Source: Elgaria multicarinata webbii
Lineage: Eukaryota; Chordata; Lepidosauria; Squamata; Anguidae
Direction of reading: 5' to 3'
DNA length: 64,000 nt
Assembly: GCF_023053635.1 (NCBI RefSeq)
Contig: NC_086188.1
Location: forward strand, 2,559,001-2,623,000
In this document: positions 33,673 through 45,548 of the stretch, in pieces
How the letters are laid out: each line of letters starts with the position of its first letter
Numbering within the stretch: the stretch's first letter is position 1
Made by a program: the position numbers and the translations under genes
The notes under the pieces: model-generated
The model's input: only the letters and a program-made list of their open reading frames with translations
The model's database searches: none
Told to the model about the DNA's origin: nothing

Positions 33673-36600
33673 ATGCTGCTGAGCCGCCGCGGGGTGGAAG
33701 AGACGGACAAGGCGGCGGTCAGGCGGCTCCTGCGGGCCGGGCGAGGGGCCAGGTCAGTCTGCTGGTGGTGGGGGGCGTGGCTTTGGAGTAGCTACTACTA
33801 GTCCTCATGGAGGGACGGGGGCTTCATGCTGACCACCGTTGGAAGCAAGATACTGGGCAGAATGGCCTTTGGTAGGGTGACCGTATGAAAAGGAGGACAG
33901 GGCTCCTGTATCTTTAACAGTTGCATAGAAAAGGGAATTTCAGCAGCTGTCATTTGTATATATGGGGAACCTGGTGGAATTCCCTCTTCATCACAACAAT
34001 TAAAGTGCAGGAGCTATACTAGAGTGACCAGATTTAAAAGAGGGCAGGGCTCCTGCAGCTTTAACTGTTGTGATGAAGAGGGGATTTCACCAGGTTCTCC
34101 ATTACTCAGCAGTTAAAGATTACAGATGTATATTATCCATACCTATTTAGGACCAACCATTCAAGGTATTCCCTAATTGTGGACTTTGGATTCTCCCCCT
34201 TGTATTTTATATTCTTTTTGCTCCTGGCCAAGCTCAGCTGTCTTTGTTTTTTAGAGGTTTGTTGTGTTGCTTTCTCCTCTCCTTTCCTGTCCTTAGGTCT
34301 AGAGTGATGAAGAATTGGGGTGTGATTGGAGGGGTTGCAGCCGCTCTTGCCGCAAGCATCTACGTCCTGTGGGGACCCATCACAGAGAGGAAAAAACGCA
34401 GGAAAGGTAGGGGCGTGTGTGAAAGAAAGGCTTTCTCTCTCTCGGAGGCATGAATTGTTCATTGCGGCTGTTGTTAATGCCAAAAAACTTAGGCTTAACA
34501 GAAGACAGATACCTGCAGAGCGAAGGGTCCGTGAAGGAGTGCATGTCGAGAGGAAGAAGAGAAGATTGATCTAGGATAGTGGTTCTCAACCTTCCTAATG
34601 CCGCGACCCTTTAATACAGTTCCTCATGTTGTGGTGACCCCCAACCATAAAATTATTTTAGTTGCTACTTCATAACTGTAATTTTGCTACTGTTATGAAT
34701 CGTCTCGGTTCCTAAGACCATTGGAAATATGTGTTTTCCGATGGTCTTAGGCGACCCCGCGAAAGGGTCGTTCGACCCCCAAAGGGGTCGCGGCCCACAG
34801 GTTGAGAACCGCTGATCTAGGAGGAAAAGTGGATAAGGAGAAGTTTTTCTCTCTCTGTCGTAATACTAGAACCCAGGGTCATCGCATGAAACTGATGGGT
34901 GGAAAATCAGGGCAGATAAAAGGAAGTATTTTTTCCACACAACGTATAGTTAAGCTTTGGACACCACAAGATGTCGTGATGGCCATGGATTTGGATGGCT
35001 TTAAAAGGGAATAACACAAATTCTTGGAGGAGAAGGCTGTCCATGGCTACGAGCCCTGATGGTTGTGTGCTACCTCCAGTATTCGAGGCAGTAAACCTGT
35101 ATGCACCAGTTGCTGGGGAACATGGGCGGGAGGGTGCTGTTGCACTTGTGTCCTGCTTGAGGGTTTCCACAGGCCACTTTGGGAACAGAATGCCAGATGA
35201 TATGGACCTTTGGTTTGATCTAGCATGGCTCTTTGTATGTTCTTACCATGGAGATCTTTGAAAGTAAGCTTAAAGTTAAGGTGAGAAGAGGGACAGTACA
35301 ATGGACCATGAGCAATGTAACTGGAATGACAAGCAGAAGTTCTCGGATGTGGAGCGGTGTTTGAGATGGAGCAGAGAGAATTGGGAGTAGAACCAACCAG
35401 CATGTTCCGATGAGAGTGTCTTTTTCCCAGGGCTCGTGCCGGGCCTGCTGAACTTGGGCAACACCTGTTTCATGAACTCCCTCCTCCAAGGGTTATCCGC
35501 TTGTCCATCCTTGATCAAGTGGCTGGAAAGATTCACAGTCCAGTACCAGCCCAGCCAGAGTGAGACATCCGGCCGCCAGTACTTGTCCCTGACGTTGCTC
35601 CGCCTCCTCAAAGGTAACCATCCTTCTGTGGCATCTTCAGTTACACCCAGCATCGAATGAACCACATTCCCCAGGGCTGGTTCCCTTATTTTGCCTGTTG
35701 ATTCCCGTTGCAACTTCCTTGTCACCTTACCTAGAAAGCATCCCCAGATAACCAGTTCCTCAGTAACTTTTCAATAATAAAGGCCCCATGGGATCATTCC
35801 AGAAAGACATCAAAGAACGGGAAAACGATACGCCAGAATCCATCCACAATAACTTAAAAAATATGGGTGCTTTAGGAGCACAGGAAGTGCCTTATAATGA
35901 ATCAGGCCATGGGTCCACGTAGTCCTGCATTTCTAACACTGACTGGCAGCAATGGCTCCTCCCCCACACCACACCATCCTCTAACTTATGGTTTGCATTG
36001 ACTCTCTTTCCCTCTGAATTTTTCAGCTTTATCCAGCCAAGAGGCAACCGAGGACGACCTCCTAGACGCGAGCTGCCTGTTGGAGGTCTTACGGGTGTAC
36101 AGATGGCAGATCTCCTCTTTCGAAGAGCAGGTAAGCGCCTGGAATGGAGTAAGACAACGCTGCAGATGCTGCCCGGTTTTTCAACAACTGGCCAAGAAAA
36201 CAGGAGTGGGGATCCTATTTGGCATAAAAAGAAATGTTCCCACTTCCTTGCACCAGTTCTGCCCTTTGTCTGCTAATACGGCCACGAAAGTCCACCGGGT
36301 GTAGCCGTCTGCCATTTATTTATATCTAAAGCTGCCTTGTGTTGAGTCGGATCCTCTTAATTTAAAATGTGTCCAATTGCCTGTTACATCACTGAAACTG
36401 GAAGGCCTCTCCTGGAAAGATAGAAGGAGCGCTTGGCTGATATTCAGCATGATGATGCTCCTGCCTAGACCCTGGTCCCTTCATATGAGGGACAGTCACA
36501 CTGGCAGAGCAGCCTCAGTGACAATCTCTGGGCTGGCAATCGATCGGAGCCTCCAGAGAGGCCGGAGGCCGTGTGTCTTGATCAGCTGCAACCTGATAAC

Positions 36601-37812
36601 AATGTGAAGGATGAGATTCTGGCTCGGTTTACAGGGTGTTGCAGCATACTTTCATTTGCGATCGAAGCCGGCGTTTTATGCCAAGACCTTTCACATTTTA
36701 AAATCTGTTTGTTGAAAGATATATTTAAAAAATATAAACCAAGGGCACAAGCCTATGCATGTTTAGACAGAAAAAAAGTCCTACGATTCCCAGCATAGCT
36801 CCAAGGGCATCCTTTCCCTCCTGTGACCTAGTTTATTTTTCTGTTGAGCTTGACCTGTTGCTATAAACTTTCCAGTCCTGTGTTTTATTTGGTAGGATGC
36901 TCACGAGCTGTTCCACGTCCTCACCTCCTCGTTGGAAGACGAAAGAGACCGTCAGCTGCGGGTCACGCATCTGTTTGACGTGCATTCGCTGGAGGTGAGT
37001 GTTGGAGCGATGCGGTGGGGACTTTGGGCACGGTAGGAGGGCCGACGTAGGCAGCACTTCAGGCCCATGGCGCTCTCTCTCCACCCCAGGACCATCCCAC
37101 ATCAACCCAATCAGATCATGCCCCGAGAACGCAGGGCTATTGCAGAAAGTGCTCACGGCTTACTCAGGGACTTGGACTGTTCAGCCATCACTGCTGAGCT
37201 GTGCTTTTTCCTACCCTTGTTGCAGGGGCGTGTCGTACCCCCCTATGCACGCGCTGGTAACCTCAAGGCTTGACTTCTGCAATGCGCTCTACATAGGGCT
37301 ACCATTGTACCTAGTTCGGAAACTCCAACTCGTTCAAAATATGGCAGCCAGGTTGGTCACCGGTACATCTAGGGGTGAGCACATTACACCAACATTAAAA
37401 TCACTCCACTGGCTGCCAATTAGTTTCCAGGCAATGTACAAAGTGTTGGTCATTACCTTTAAAGCCCTAAATGGTTTGGGTCCAGGCTACCTGCGGGATT
37501 GCCTTCTCCCATAAGTCCGCCTCGCATACTCAGGTCCTCTGGGGTGAACTTACTTCCGTCAGCTAAAACTAGGCTGACATCAGTTTCCCAGAGGACCTCA
37601 ACTTCTGTCGCCCCCAGATTGTGGAATGGCCTGCCGGAGGAGATTCGTAAAATTAACTCTCTGTGTGATTTTAAGGCAGCTTTAAAGACTAGCCTTTTCC
37701 GGCAGGCCTACCCAGATCAATGTTAAATCATGAATTTTTAAGATGTATTGATTCCTGTTCTAATGTTGTTCCCCGCCTCGATCCAAAGGGAGAGGCAAGT
37801 GAGAAATAAATA

Positions 37813-37854
<42 letters not shown>

Positions 37855-40800
37855 AGAACATTTGAATCTCCAGGCATGTCAGTGCAAACAAGCCCCAGGG
37901 CCTTGTTATGTGCAAAGTGATCTTTTTCGTGGTTTTTTTTTCCCAATTAATACTTTTATTTATTTTCCACAAAAAAACAGACACATAAGGAAAGGTACCA
38001 AAAAAAAAAAACCCACTCACTACAAACTATACAAACTACTACACCACGCATACATCTACTAAAATAACCACAATACATAAGGCTATATTTCATTTAAAGC
38101 GATCTTCATGTCAGACGGTAAACATCCGTTGTTTCTAGATTGCCAGGTACGAATTTCATAACAACAAGCTAATGCATATATATCAAAGGCAAAGGTACAA
38201 GTTATATATAAAACCCACAAGCAAATAAATCATCCTTTTGCTGTTCTTGTATATACTCGATAAAAGGTTTCCGGTCCAATACATATTTGATACAATATTG
38301 TATTTATACAAGATTGTCCTTTCATGTTCTTTCATGTACTACCGCTGTTAATTTCGCCTTCTCCGCCAATTCCATCACCTTGAGGAACCATTCTTCCATT
38401 GTTGGGTACTTGTGTTTTCTTCCAATATTGCGCATATAGTAGTCTTGCTTTTATATTGTATTTTATATTATGGTTTTATACTGGGGTTTTTTTATACTTT
38501 GAATGTTTTTAATTTTTGTGAACCGCCCAGAGAGCTCCGGCTATTGGGCGGTGTAGAAATGCAATAAATAAATAAATAAATAAATTGCTGCTGTCACCAT
38601 ACGTTGAAATAACAATCTTTTATATTTAAATTGATCATCCCCGAGTCCAAGCAAAAACAATTCTGATTTCATTTCTGTGTTTATCTTTAAAAAAAATTGC
38701 ATTAATACATGTATTTTAACCCAGTACGCTTTTGCTCTTTTACAAGACCACCACATGTGATAAAAGGTTCGATCTTTTTCGTTTTTAACCAACCCTGTTT
38801 TGTATTTGTCTGTGTAGCAGCCAGAAGTCCGTCAAAAGCAAATACGCTGCAGAACGAAAGGTAGAGAAGCATTTGTTTATTTTTGACGCGGTGAAATGCG
38901 AAGGGTCTTTGTAGCATGCACGCTTCGCCCCGCTGGCTCACAGAACAGCACTGTTCCCTGCGGAAACGCCCTGCCTTGGGGGCTGACCGTGGATGGGGAG
39001 CTGGGGGGGGGGGCATCCCAGCAAACCTGCCAAGTGGGGCGTGCGCCATTTCGAAGAGGAAAGGGGCCTGGCAGTTGCACCCTAGAAGCCCTTCAGCCCC
39101 TTCCCCAACCTGGTGCCCTCCAGATCCGGTAGACCACACTGATCATATTTTGGCATCTGTAGGTGCGTGTGTGGTTGTGCATTGTAAATGTCGCCTATAA
39201 TGTAGTAACAGCTTCTGTGCTGTGCAGAATGATAAATTTATTTTATTTATTTATTTATTTATTTAAAACATTTTTATTTATTTATTTAGAATATTTATAT
39301 ACCGCTCCCCATTGAAAAATTTCGGAGCGGTGTACAAGGTAAAAATGAAAATAAAAACAGAATAAAACAGTTAAAACTAAATTTAAAAGAAGCAAAAAAC
39401 AGAAATCCAAGGCTGCAGGTTAAAGAAAGGCTTCTTGGAATTAAGATGTTTTCAGGAGGCGCCGAAAGGAGTCCTATATCAATAAGATCTCAGGGCGGCG
39501 TACAGATAAAAGCCTACAGTATAAAAACAGTAAATATACGCAGCTAAAAACAAATTAAACCATAAACCAAATTAAAACAATATATGATTTAGAAGCAGTC
39601 AAACTAAGACAGAAGGTGTTGTGGTTTGTAGGGTCGCTTCATCCCGTGTCAAGCCACTGGAAGCTGCAGCATCCTTTTCACGGGCGGCTGACGAGCAACA
39701 TGGTTTGCAAACATTGCAAGCATCAGGTACGTCAGCGGGCGTGAGAAAGAGGGCGACCGGCAGGCGAAGGAAAGAGCAAGAGAAGAGAGAGAGGGGGGAA
39801 TTCGGACTTCCCCATGACCATCCTGGAGGAGAGTGTGTGTGTGTGTGGTGGAGGGAAGCTAGGACCCAGGGGAAGCAGAGTCGTCCCATAAGCTCAGGGT
39901 TGGGCAGGGCTTTGGCATGACCCATGAAGGCTGGTTGCCAAGCTGGCAGAGGAGGGGAGAACTTGCAAGCCTAGGCAAAGCCCTGCTCTCTCCCACGGAG
40001 CCCTCCTAGTCCCTCTCCGTGCCTTTGGGGGCAGTTGCCCCCCACCCCTTCTTTTCAGGCCTTATCGATGTTTGAAAGCTGGGGAGGGGGTTGAACCTCT
40101 TTCACCCCGAGGACTGAATTCAATCTTGGAGAAACGCTTGTGCTGCTTCCCCGTGGCGGGCGGGGCAGCTCCAAAAATACCAACGTACCGTGATTTAATT
40201 CTCTCCCTGCCAGTCACGGAGCCTTCGGGAGGCATTTCAGCGTTTTAGAATTGGGGGTGGGGTGGGGGGAACCCATGCAAAAGCCAGGAAACCACCAAGT
40301 AATCCGTGGTTGCAGGAAAGGTGGGGCTGTGAGAAGAACCTTGGAGGGCCAGGCAGGACGGATGTGGCCCGCGGGCCTGAGGTTGAACACCCCTGTTGTA
40401 AAGCGTCTGTACCAGCGTATCAAGCTGCTAGATGGGTCCACCCAGCCCAGGGCTGCGTACTCAGGCTGTCAGCAACTCTTTTGGGGGTTGTGGGGAGAGA
40501 AGGGTCTTTCCCACCCCTGCATGAACACTGTGGGGGGGACGAGGCCAGGAGGACTCGAAGCCAGAGATGCCTTTTTTCCTTTCTCCCTCAGAGTCCCCTC
40601 AGGTACGACACTTTTGACAGTCTTTCCCTGAGCATCCCTGCTGCCCTGTGGGTAAGTCCTCCCTCCCTGGGGCCGGGGGAAACCCGGAAGGTTCACACAG
40701 CAGAGCGAGACTCGCTGGATTTCCAGAAGGAACACCAACACTTTGCGTCTCTCTCTCTCTCCACCCCTGCCTTGTCCATAGGGGCATCCCCTGACGCTGG

Positions 40801-43800
40801 ACCACTGCCTCCATCATTTCATCTCCTCCGAGTCCGTCAAGGACGTCGTATGTGAGAACTGCACGAAAGTACGTCTTCTGGTTTCGGGGACCCTCAAGGT
40901 CACTTGGTGGAGATTTGGTATCCCTTCATGCAATGCAAAGACCGTTTATTCCGTGGCCGCTTGGGAGTTACCTTGCTAATCTTTTTGCATGCTTAGAAAT
41001 AGGGCTGGCTTAAGATGGGTGGGGGCAGGAATTCCTGCATAAAAGTTGTCTTAGGGACACCTGAGGAGTTTAACATGACACATCCGAGAACTGCTTAGAA
41101 TCTTGAACAATTTACCTTTGTAAACAGCTGCAATTGTGAAATTTGTGGCGGTTTTGAGTCCTGCCACCTGCCTGTTTTGGGATGCTGCAGCTGGGTCAGG
41201 GAAATGTTATTGAGGAAGTGGTTCAAAGCAATGAAACAAGTCTATTTCATATGGGGTTTTTACCCTCCAGATCCAAGCAGAAGGGACTGGGCAGATCACA
41301 GAGAACCAGAGAACCACCTTTGTGAAGCAGCTAAAACTGGGAAAGGTAAGAAACACCTCCCCCCCCACACACACACACACCTGAGGTCTCCTTTACTGCA
41401 GCTTCCAAGGATAGGCCCCCGAGGGCTTCCTGTCAGGTAAGTCACCCCCTGCCTCCATCTTACAGATGCAACCGGCCTGTGTGTCTGTGGTCTTTGCGTC
41501 AAGAGCAGCCTTTGCTTGCGCGGGGGTGGGTGGGGTGCCTCTCACCTGTGGCCATGTGCAAGACACGCACTTCCCCACCTGCAGGAACAAACCGTGAGGG
41601 CTTCCGCCTGTACTCTGAATAGTTTCAGCCAATCAAGACAGCTGCTTTTTATGAGAACCAAGCCAGAGAGCAAATGCAGACAGCTTGTAGCCCTGCCATG
41701 TGGTGGGACTGCAACTCCCATGATCCCTCACTGATGCTGGCGGGAGTTGCAGTCAGCAACATCTGGAGGACCAGAACTCCCCTCCCCTCCGCTGTATTTA
41801 TTTATTGCATTTTTATACCACCCAGTAGCCAAAGCTCTCTGGGCCGTAGAGGCCCCTCGGCCTCTGGTGCATTCCGAAGACCCAGCCGGCTGCCATTGCG
41901 GAAGCCCCCTGCTTGCTCTCTTTGCAACGTTGCCCCTTCCAACTCTGCTATTCTAGGATTCTATGAGCACACCTTCCACTGCAGCCTTCCCCAACCTGGG
42001 GCCCTCCAGATGCCTCGGCTGGAGATGGTGGGAATTGTAGCCCAGCGCATCTGGAGGGCCTGAAGTTGGGGGAGGCTGCTGTGCCGCTTTCCACGCCCTT
42101 TCCCCTTCCTCGCTCTGGCTCTTGACCAAGCGCCTTCCTCCGCAGCTGCCGCAGTGCCTCTGCATCCACCTGCAACGGCTGAGCTGGTCCAACCACGGCA
42201 GGCCTCTCAAGCGGAACGAGCACGTGCAGTTCAGCGAGTTCCTCGTCATGGACGTCTACAAGCACCGCTTCTCCGCCCGTAAATCGAACCCCCCAGACGG
42301 CCCGCGGGCATCGCCTGGCGCAAAGGACGGTACGCACCAAAGCCTTTGCAAGGGAGGGAGAGAGAGAGAAATGGCAGGCCCACGCCCAGCTCCTTCCGTC
42401 CCGTCTCTCTAGAGGGCAAAGCCTGGGAGCCGGAGTTTCCAGGGCCCGGGAGACGCTCTCATATTTATTTATTTATTTATTACACTTATATACCGCTCCC
42501 ATAGCCAGGGCTCTCTGGGCGGTTTACAGAAATTCTAAAATTGAGATAAAAACAAGTATACAAAATTTAAAACCCTAAAACACAGAACATACACACATAA
42601 AGCATTAACCCACCCAGGTATCCCCTAATCTACGCCGTCCGCTCTATCTTGATGAATTGGTAATCAGCCGTTTCGTGAGCCAACTTGGGATGAAAAATTG
42701 GGTGTAAATAGAAATGCAAATCACGCCACCGCAAGAAATCCAGCCCCCGAGGTCTCAGGCATGCAAATGGAACATGGGATGGGGTGCACATGAGTCTTCA
42801 GTACGTGTGTGAATATTCTGGAAGGCAGGGCTTGGGCAAAAATGGGAAAACGGGAAGAACTTGTGTGTGTGTGTGAGAGAAAACAAACTATCCATTTTGG
42901 GCTTTGCCCCCCCCCCCAGCCCCTCGACAAGTTTCCACAGACGCAAAGTGGCCTCCAGTTCAAATAAGTCACACAAACACCACCACCCCTTGTGCTGCAT
43001 CCTTTGCTAATCCTCCAGATATGCGTGGTGTGCTCTCTTAATAATAAATGAAGAATTAAAAGGTACAAGTCCTTGTGGGTTTGGGGAGAACACGCGGGCA
43101 GGAGCATCTTAGCGCTTAGAAACTAAAGAGGGCTTCTGTGATTGCATTTTAGGGCAACTTGATTGCATTTTAGGGCAACCTGGCAAATAGGTTTATGAAT
43201 ATTACTAGTCCACAATGTATTTTTTTCAGCATTCTCACCACTTAAACACATCGATATTCATCATTTGGGGTCCCAAAGAAGAAATGGACCAATCCCCTTT
43301 GTGTCCTGGTTGCCCAGAGGTGGCTGTGACTCACCACAGGGCAAGCGGCTATTTATAAACCAGGCTTCGGGGCTTTTAAATGAAGACTGCCATACAGGGC
43401 AGGACCAAGAGCATGGCCCTCTGGCATATGGGGGGCCCGTGTTAATGTCGTGCAATGCATTGCTGTTCCTTGTTTCTTGCAGGGGTGGAACAGCCGGGTA
43501 GCAATAAATCCTCTTTTATGAATGGAACATGCTCCCCGTCGCTGCTGACCTCCCCGGTCGCTTTCCCATTCATGGGAGGTCCAGACTGCAGGTGCGTCAC
43601 CACGTTTGGGACTGTTGCTCAACTTCCCTAGAGGGCAAAACCCCTGGTAAAGCGACATCCAATTGCGGATTCCATCGGCTGTTGACTTTTCCTGTTCGTT
43701 GCCTGGGTCCCCTGTGCCTAGCTCCCAGGGTACAAAACCCGGGTGAAATGCTGCATGGCTGCGCACCGCCGTTTGCAAAAAGAACCATTCTTGCGTCACG

Positions 43801-44213
43801 GGGCTGGGTCGTCTCTAGAAGCAAGTCTGGCCTGTTCAATTAGACCACCGCCCCTTTGAACCACCTTGCACATGGCATTTAAGGGGAACACGGCCCGCAC
43901 TAAACATGCCAAATCAACCTCTCTCTCCCTTCTTTCTTCCTTTGGCAGTTCCCCGACATACCTGTACCGCTTAATGGCCGTTGTGGTCCACCACGGGGAC
44001 ATGCATTCGGGACACTTTGTGACATACCGACGCTCCCCGCCGTCTCCCAAAAACCCGCCGGCTGCCAGCAACCAGTGGCTGTGGATTTCGGATGACGTGG
44101 TGCGCAAAACCACCCTGCAAGAGGTCCTTTCGTCCAGCGCCTACCTGCTCTTCTACGAGCGTGTGCGCTCCAGACTGCAGCCCCAGAGCCAGGAGCGCCG
44201 AGCTGAGGAGTGA
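33673..44213 (+). CDS. USP30: Ubiquitin carboxyl-terminal hydrolase 30, mitochondrial deubiquitinase (13 coding exons, complete)
   Basis: USP30 is anchored in the mitochondrial outer membrane and removes ubiquitin, opposing PINK1/Parkin mitophagy. Exons are 33673-33752, 34303-34406, 35431-35613, 36027-36130, 36896-36994, 38818-38860, 39632-39726, 40592-40651, 40782-40868, 41271-41345, 42146-42329, 43483-43591 and 43949-44213. They total 1488 nt, or 495 residues (human 517), and all phases agree. The membrane anchor is NWGVIGGVAAALAASIYVLW (about residues 31-50), followed by basic RKKRRK. The Cys box GNTCFMNSLLQGL puts the nucleophile at Cys74. Zinc-type CxxC pairs appear in VCKHCKH and VCENC. 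The His box is GDMHSGHFVTYRR, and the third triad residue is the USP30-type Ser in NQWLWISDD. Shortness relative to human is mainly in the N-terminus and the variable linker of exons 11-12. Introns hold a SPIN element, LINE pieces and SINE-like repeats. Confidence 0.97.
33873..34123. mobile_element. TAGGGTGACC-family MITE, right end damaged
   Basis: The left end 'tagggtgaccgtatgaaaag' and the middle are intact, but the right arm is shortened after 'caccaggttctccat'. It lies in USP30 intron 1, about 120 bases after exon 1. Confidence 0.7.
34577..34814 (+). mobile_element. SPIN nonautonomous hAT transposon with exact 8-bp target duplication
   Basis: The ends are 'tagtggttctcaacc' and 'ggttgagaaccgctg', the SPIN terminal inverted repeat. 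The left interior 'cctaatgccgcgacccttt', 'gttcctcatgttgtggtga' and 'gctacttcataactgtaatt' matches the SPIN 5' end as I know it, and the right interior retains 'gatggtcttaggcgacccc'. ATCTAGGA occurs on both sides (34569-34576 and 34815-34822). At 238 bp it is an internal-deletion derivative. It lies in USP30 intron 2. Confidence 0.9.
34830..35245 (-). repeat. Lepidosaur GCTGGATCAGACC repeat, long copy
   Basis: It begins 'gagaagtttttctctctctg' and continues through 'gttaagctttggacacc', 'gtgatggccatggatttgga' and 'gtgctgttgcacttgtgtcc' to 'tttgatctagcatggctctt'. This appears to be the reverse orientation of the family at 47855 and 49070 and the most complete copy here. It lies in USP30 intron 2. 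Confidence 0.55.
37215..37860 (+). mobile_element. L2-type LINE fragment with reverse-transcriptase C-terminus
   Basis: The conceptual translation includes LDFCNALYIGLPLYLVRKLQ, LVQNMAARLVTGT and LHWLPISFQA, the conserved end of L2/CR1-clade reverse transcriptase. After a frame change near 37500 comes APRLWNGLPEEIRK. The 3' end reads 'cctcgatccaaagggagagg' followed by (ATT)n at 37813-37853. It is 5'-truncated and lies in USP30 intron 5. Confidence 0.8.
38470..38588 (+). mobile_element. L2-type LINE 3' tail
   Basis: It reads 'aaccgcccagagagctccgg', 'ctattgggcggtgtagaaat' and then AAATA repeats. It lies about 230 bases before the 43-nt USP30 exon 6. Confidence 0.75.
39238..39600 (-). mobile_element. 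LINE 3' ends, reverse orientation, two fragments
   Basis: A (TTTA)n run leads into 'ataccgctccccattgaaaa' and 'ggagcggtgtacaaggtaaa', followed near 39480 by a second fragment with 'cagggcggcgtacagataaa'. These read as two L2-like tails in minus orientation immediately before USP30 exon 7. Confidence 0.6.
40070..40397. mobile_element. hAT-like MITE of the CAGGGGTG type
   Basis: The right end, 'ccgcgggcctgaggttgaac' then 'acccctg', is the complement of the familiar 'caggggtgttcaacctcagg' start. The left end near 40090 has 'gttgaacctctttcacccc'. Related fragments occur at 9840 and 46757. It lies in USP30 intron 7. Confidence 0.5.
42000..42065. mobile_element. MITE fragment, GTAGTCC family
   Basis: It has 'ccctccagatgcctcggctg' and 'tgggaattgtagcccagcgc'. 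It lies 80 bases before USP30 exon 11. Confidence 0.5.
42465..42600 (-). mobile_element. L2-type LINE 3' tail
   Basis: A (TTTA)n run followed by 'tataccgctcccatagccag' and 'ctctctgggcggtttacaga' is the reverse complement of the LINE tail. It lies in USP30 intron 11. Confidence 0.7.
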
Positions 44214-44592
44214 CGGGAACTTCCCGGCCCGATCCAGTGGACGTGCTTCTCGGAGGACAAAGGCACACCATCTGTATGGTCGTGCGGATAATTGCTGCTC
44301 TGCGCCACTGGCAGGAGCTGTACCGAAATTGCACTACCCCAAACTCAAGTCAGCTCACACCCTTATGCTCCTATGCACCCGTCAGTGTTACAGAAGCGTT
44401 TCTTTATGTGTCTGCAATATTCCCAAGCTGGAGGATTTCAAGCTCTTAACATCCCACTTGTGATTTTTTTTTTAAATCCATTTCATGTGTTGTGATGGAA
44501 CTTACTTAGCATCAACTTTTAAGTTTCACCTTTGTGACAGGTTCAGCCAGGTGAACAGTCCCAAAGAACTTCTGTCGTATCGAGAGTGAAGA

Positions 44593-44598
44593 ATTAAA
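44593..44598 (+). terminator. Candidate USP30 poly(A) signal (ATTAAA)
   Basis: An ATTAAA hexamer lies 380 bases after the USP30 stop with a T-rich stretch about 30 bases downstream. It gives a short 3' UTR of about 400 bases. No AATAAA was seen in between. Confidence 0.55.
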
Positions 44599-44954
44599 GA
44601 CGACCTACATGTGCCTTGAATTGATCTTATTTTGAATCTATAGGATAGCAGCTGTCTCGGGGGCGGGCGGAACAGGGGCGGGGGAGCGGATGACTGCTGG
44701 CCACGCGATTGGTTACCTAAAATCCCAAGGGCTGAGGGTAATGTTGTGAAAGGCCGTCTGTCACACTACGGAGTCAAGAGTCTGCAACCAAGTCTCCAGC
44801 TGGGATGAAGCGTCTACTGGGCAGAAAGAAGCCGGTTTCTTTCCACGACCAGTGATGTGGTCATGACCGTGTAAGTCAGATGCAATGAACTTCTAATGAT
44901 GTCATGTTTCCTATAAGAATCCAGCTTAGCAAAGAAAGGAATAGTTTTTCCAGG

Positions 44955-45548
44955 CTCAGTTCAGACAACGCGTTTCTCTACACAGTGGGGAAACTCCGTT
45001 CAACGGTTGAGTTTCCAGGGGGTCCTCCCCATGGGCTACCGTGGTGTTGAGTAAAATCCATTGTGACGTTTGACTGACAGTTCCTCCTCAATCTGTCCTC
45101 CCGATGGTATCCCATCAGCCATTGCTGCAAAAACCCAATCCTGCCGGCTCTCCTAGAGCGGCACTCGCTCCTTTCGCCACTCTTGCCAGGGAACTCTGTA
45201 GCCAGCAGGAAAAGTCAATGCAACAGGAAAGTCCACAGAGCCCTACACCAGCCTTCCTCAACCTGGGGCGCTCCAGGTGTGTTGGACTACACCTCCCAGA
45301 ATGCCCCAGCGGGGCATTCTGGGAGGTGTAGTCCAACACATCTGGAGCGCTCCAGGTTGAGGAAGGCTGCCCTACACACAACACACCAGTTGTGCAAGAA
45401 CTCTCCTCTGCACGGTGTGGATATTCAGCGTGGAGTGTTTTCTAAAAAAAAAAGCACCACCGTTGCATGGAGTTTTCCTGCCAGACAACACGTTTCCCAG
45501 TGGTGGTGTAAAAACTCCACCGCGGAGTTCTAAAACCACTGTTGAGAA
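44955..45548. mobile_element. MITE with GTTCAGACAAC ends, hosting a younger MITE
   Basis: The left end is 'cagttcagacaacgcg' and the right end 'cgtgttgtctgaacgg'. The inner flanks repeat 'ggagttt'/'aaactcc' motifs. The complete GTAGTCC element at 45249-45369 sits inside it with its own target duplication. It lies between the converging USP30 and ALKBH2 genes. Confidence 0.55.
45249..45369. mobile_element. Complete GTAGTCC-family hAT-type MITE with 8-bp target duplication
   Basis: A near-perfect 121-bp palindrome with ends 'cagccttcctcaacc' and 'ggttgaggaaggctg' and centre 'ccccagcggggc'. CCCTACAC occurs immediately on both sides (45241-45248 and 45370-45377). The 8-bp duplication and the CAG...CTG ends indicate hAT. 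The copy at 60957 is nearly identical. Confidence 0.85.

Noticed and set aside
36999-37726. Two frames resembling a protein with LHWLP and LWNGLP motifs
   Set aside because: These are the reverse-transcriptase end of a truncated L2-type LINE in a USP30 intron, not an exon or host gene.
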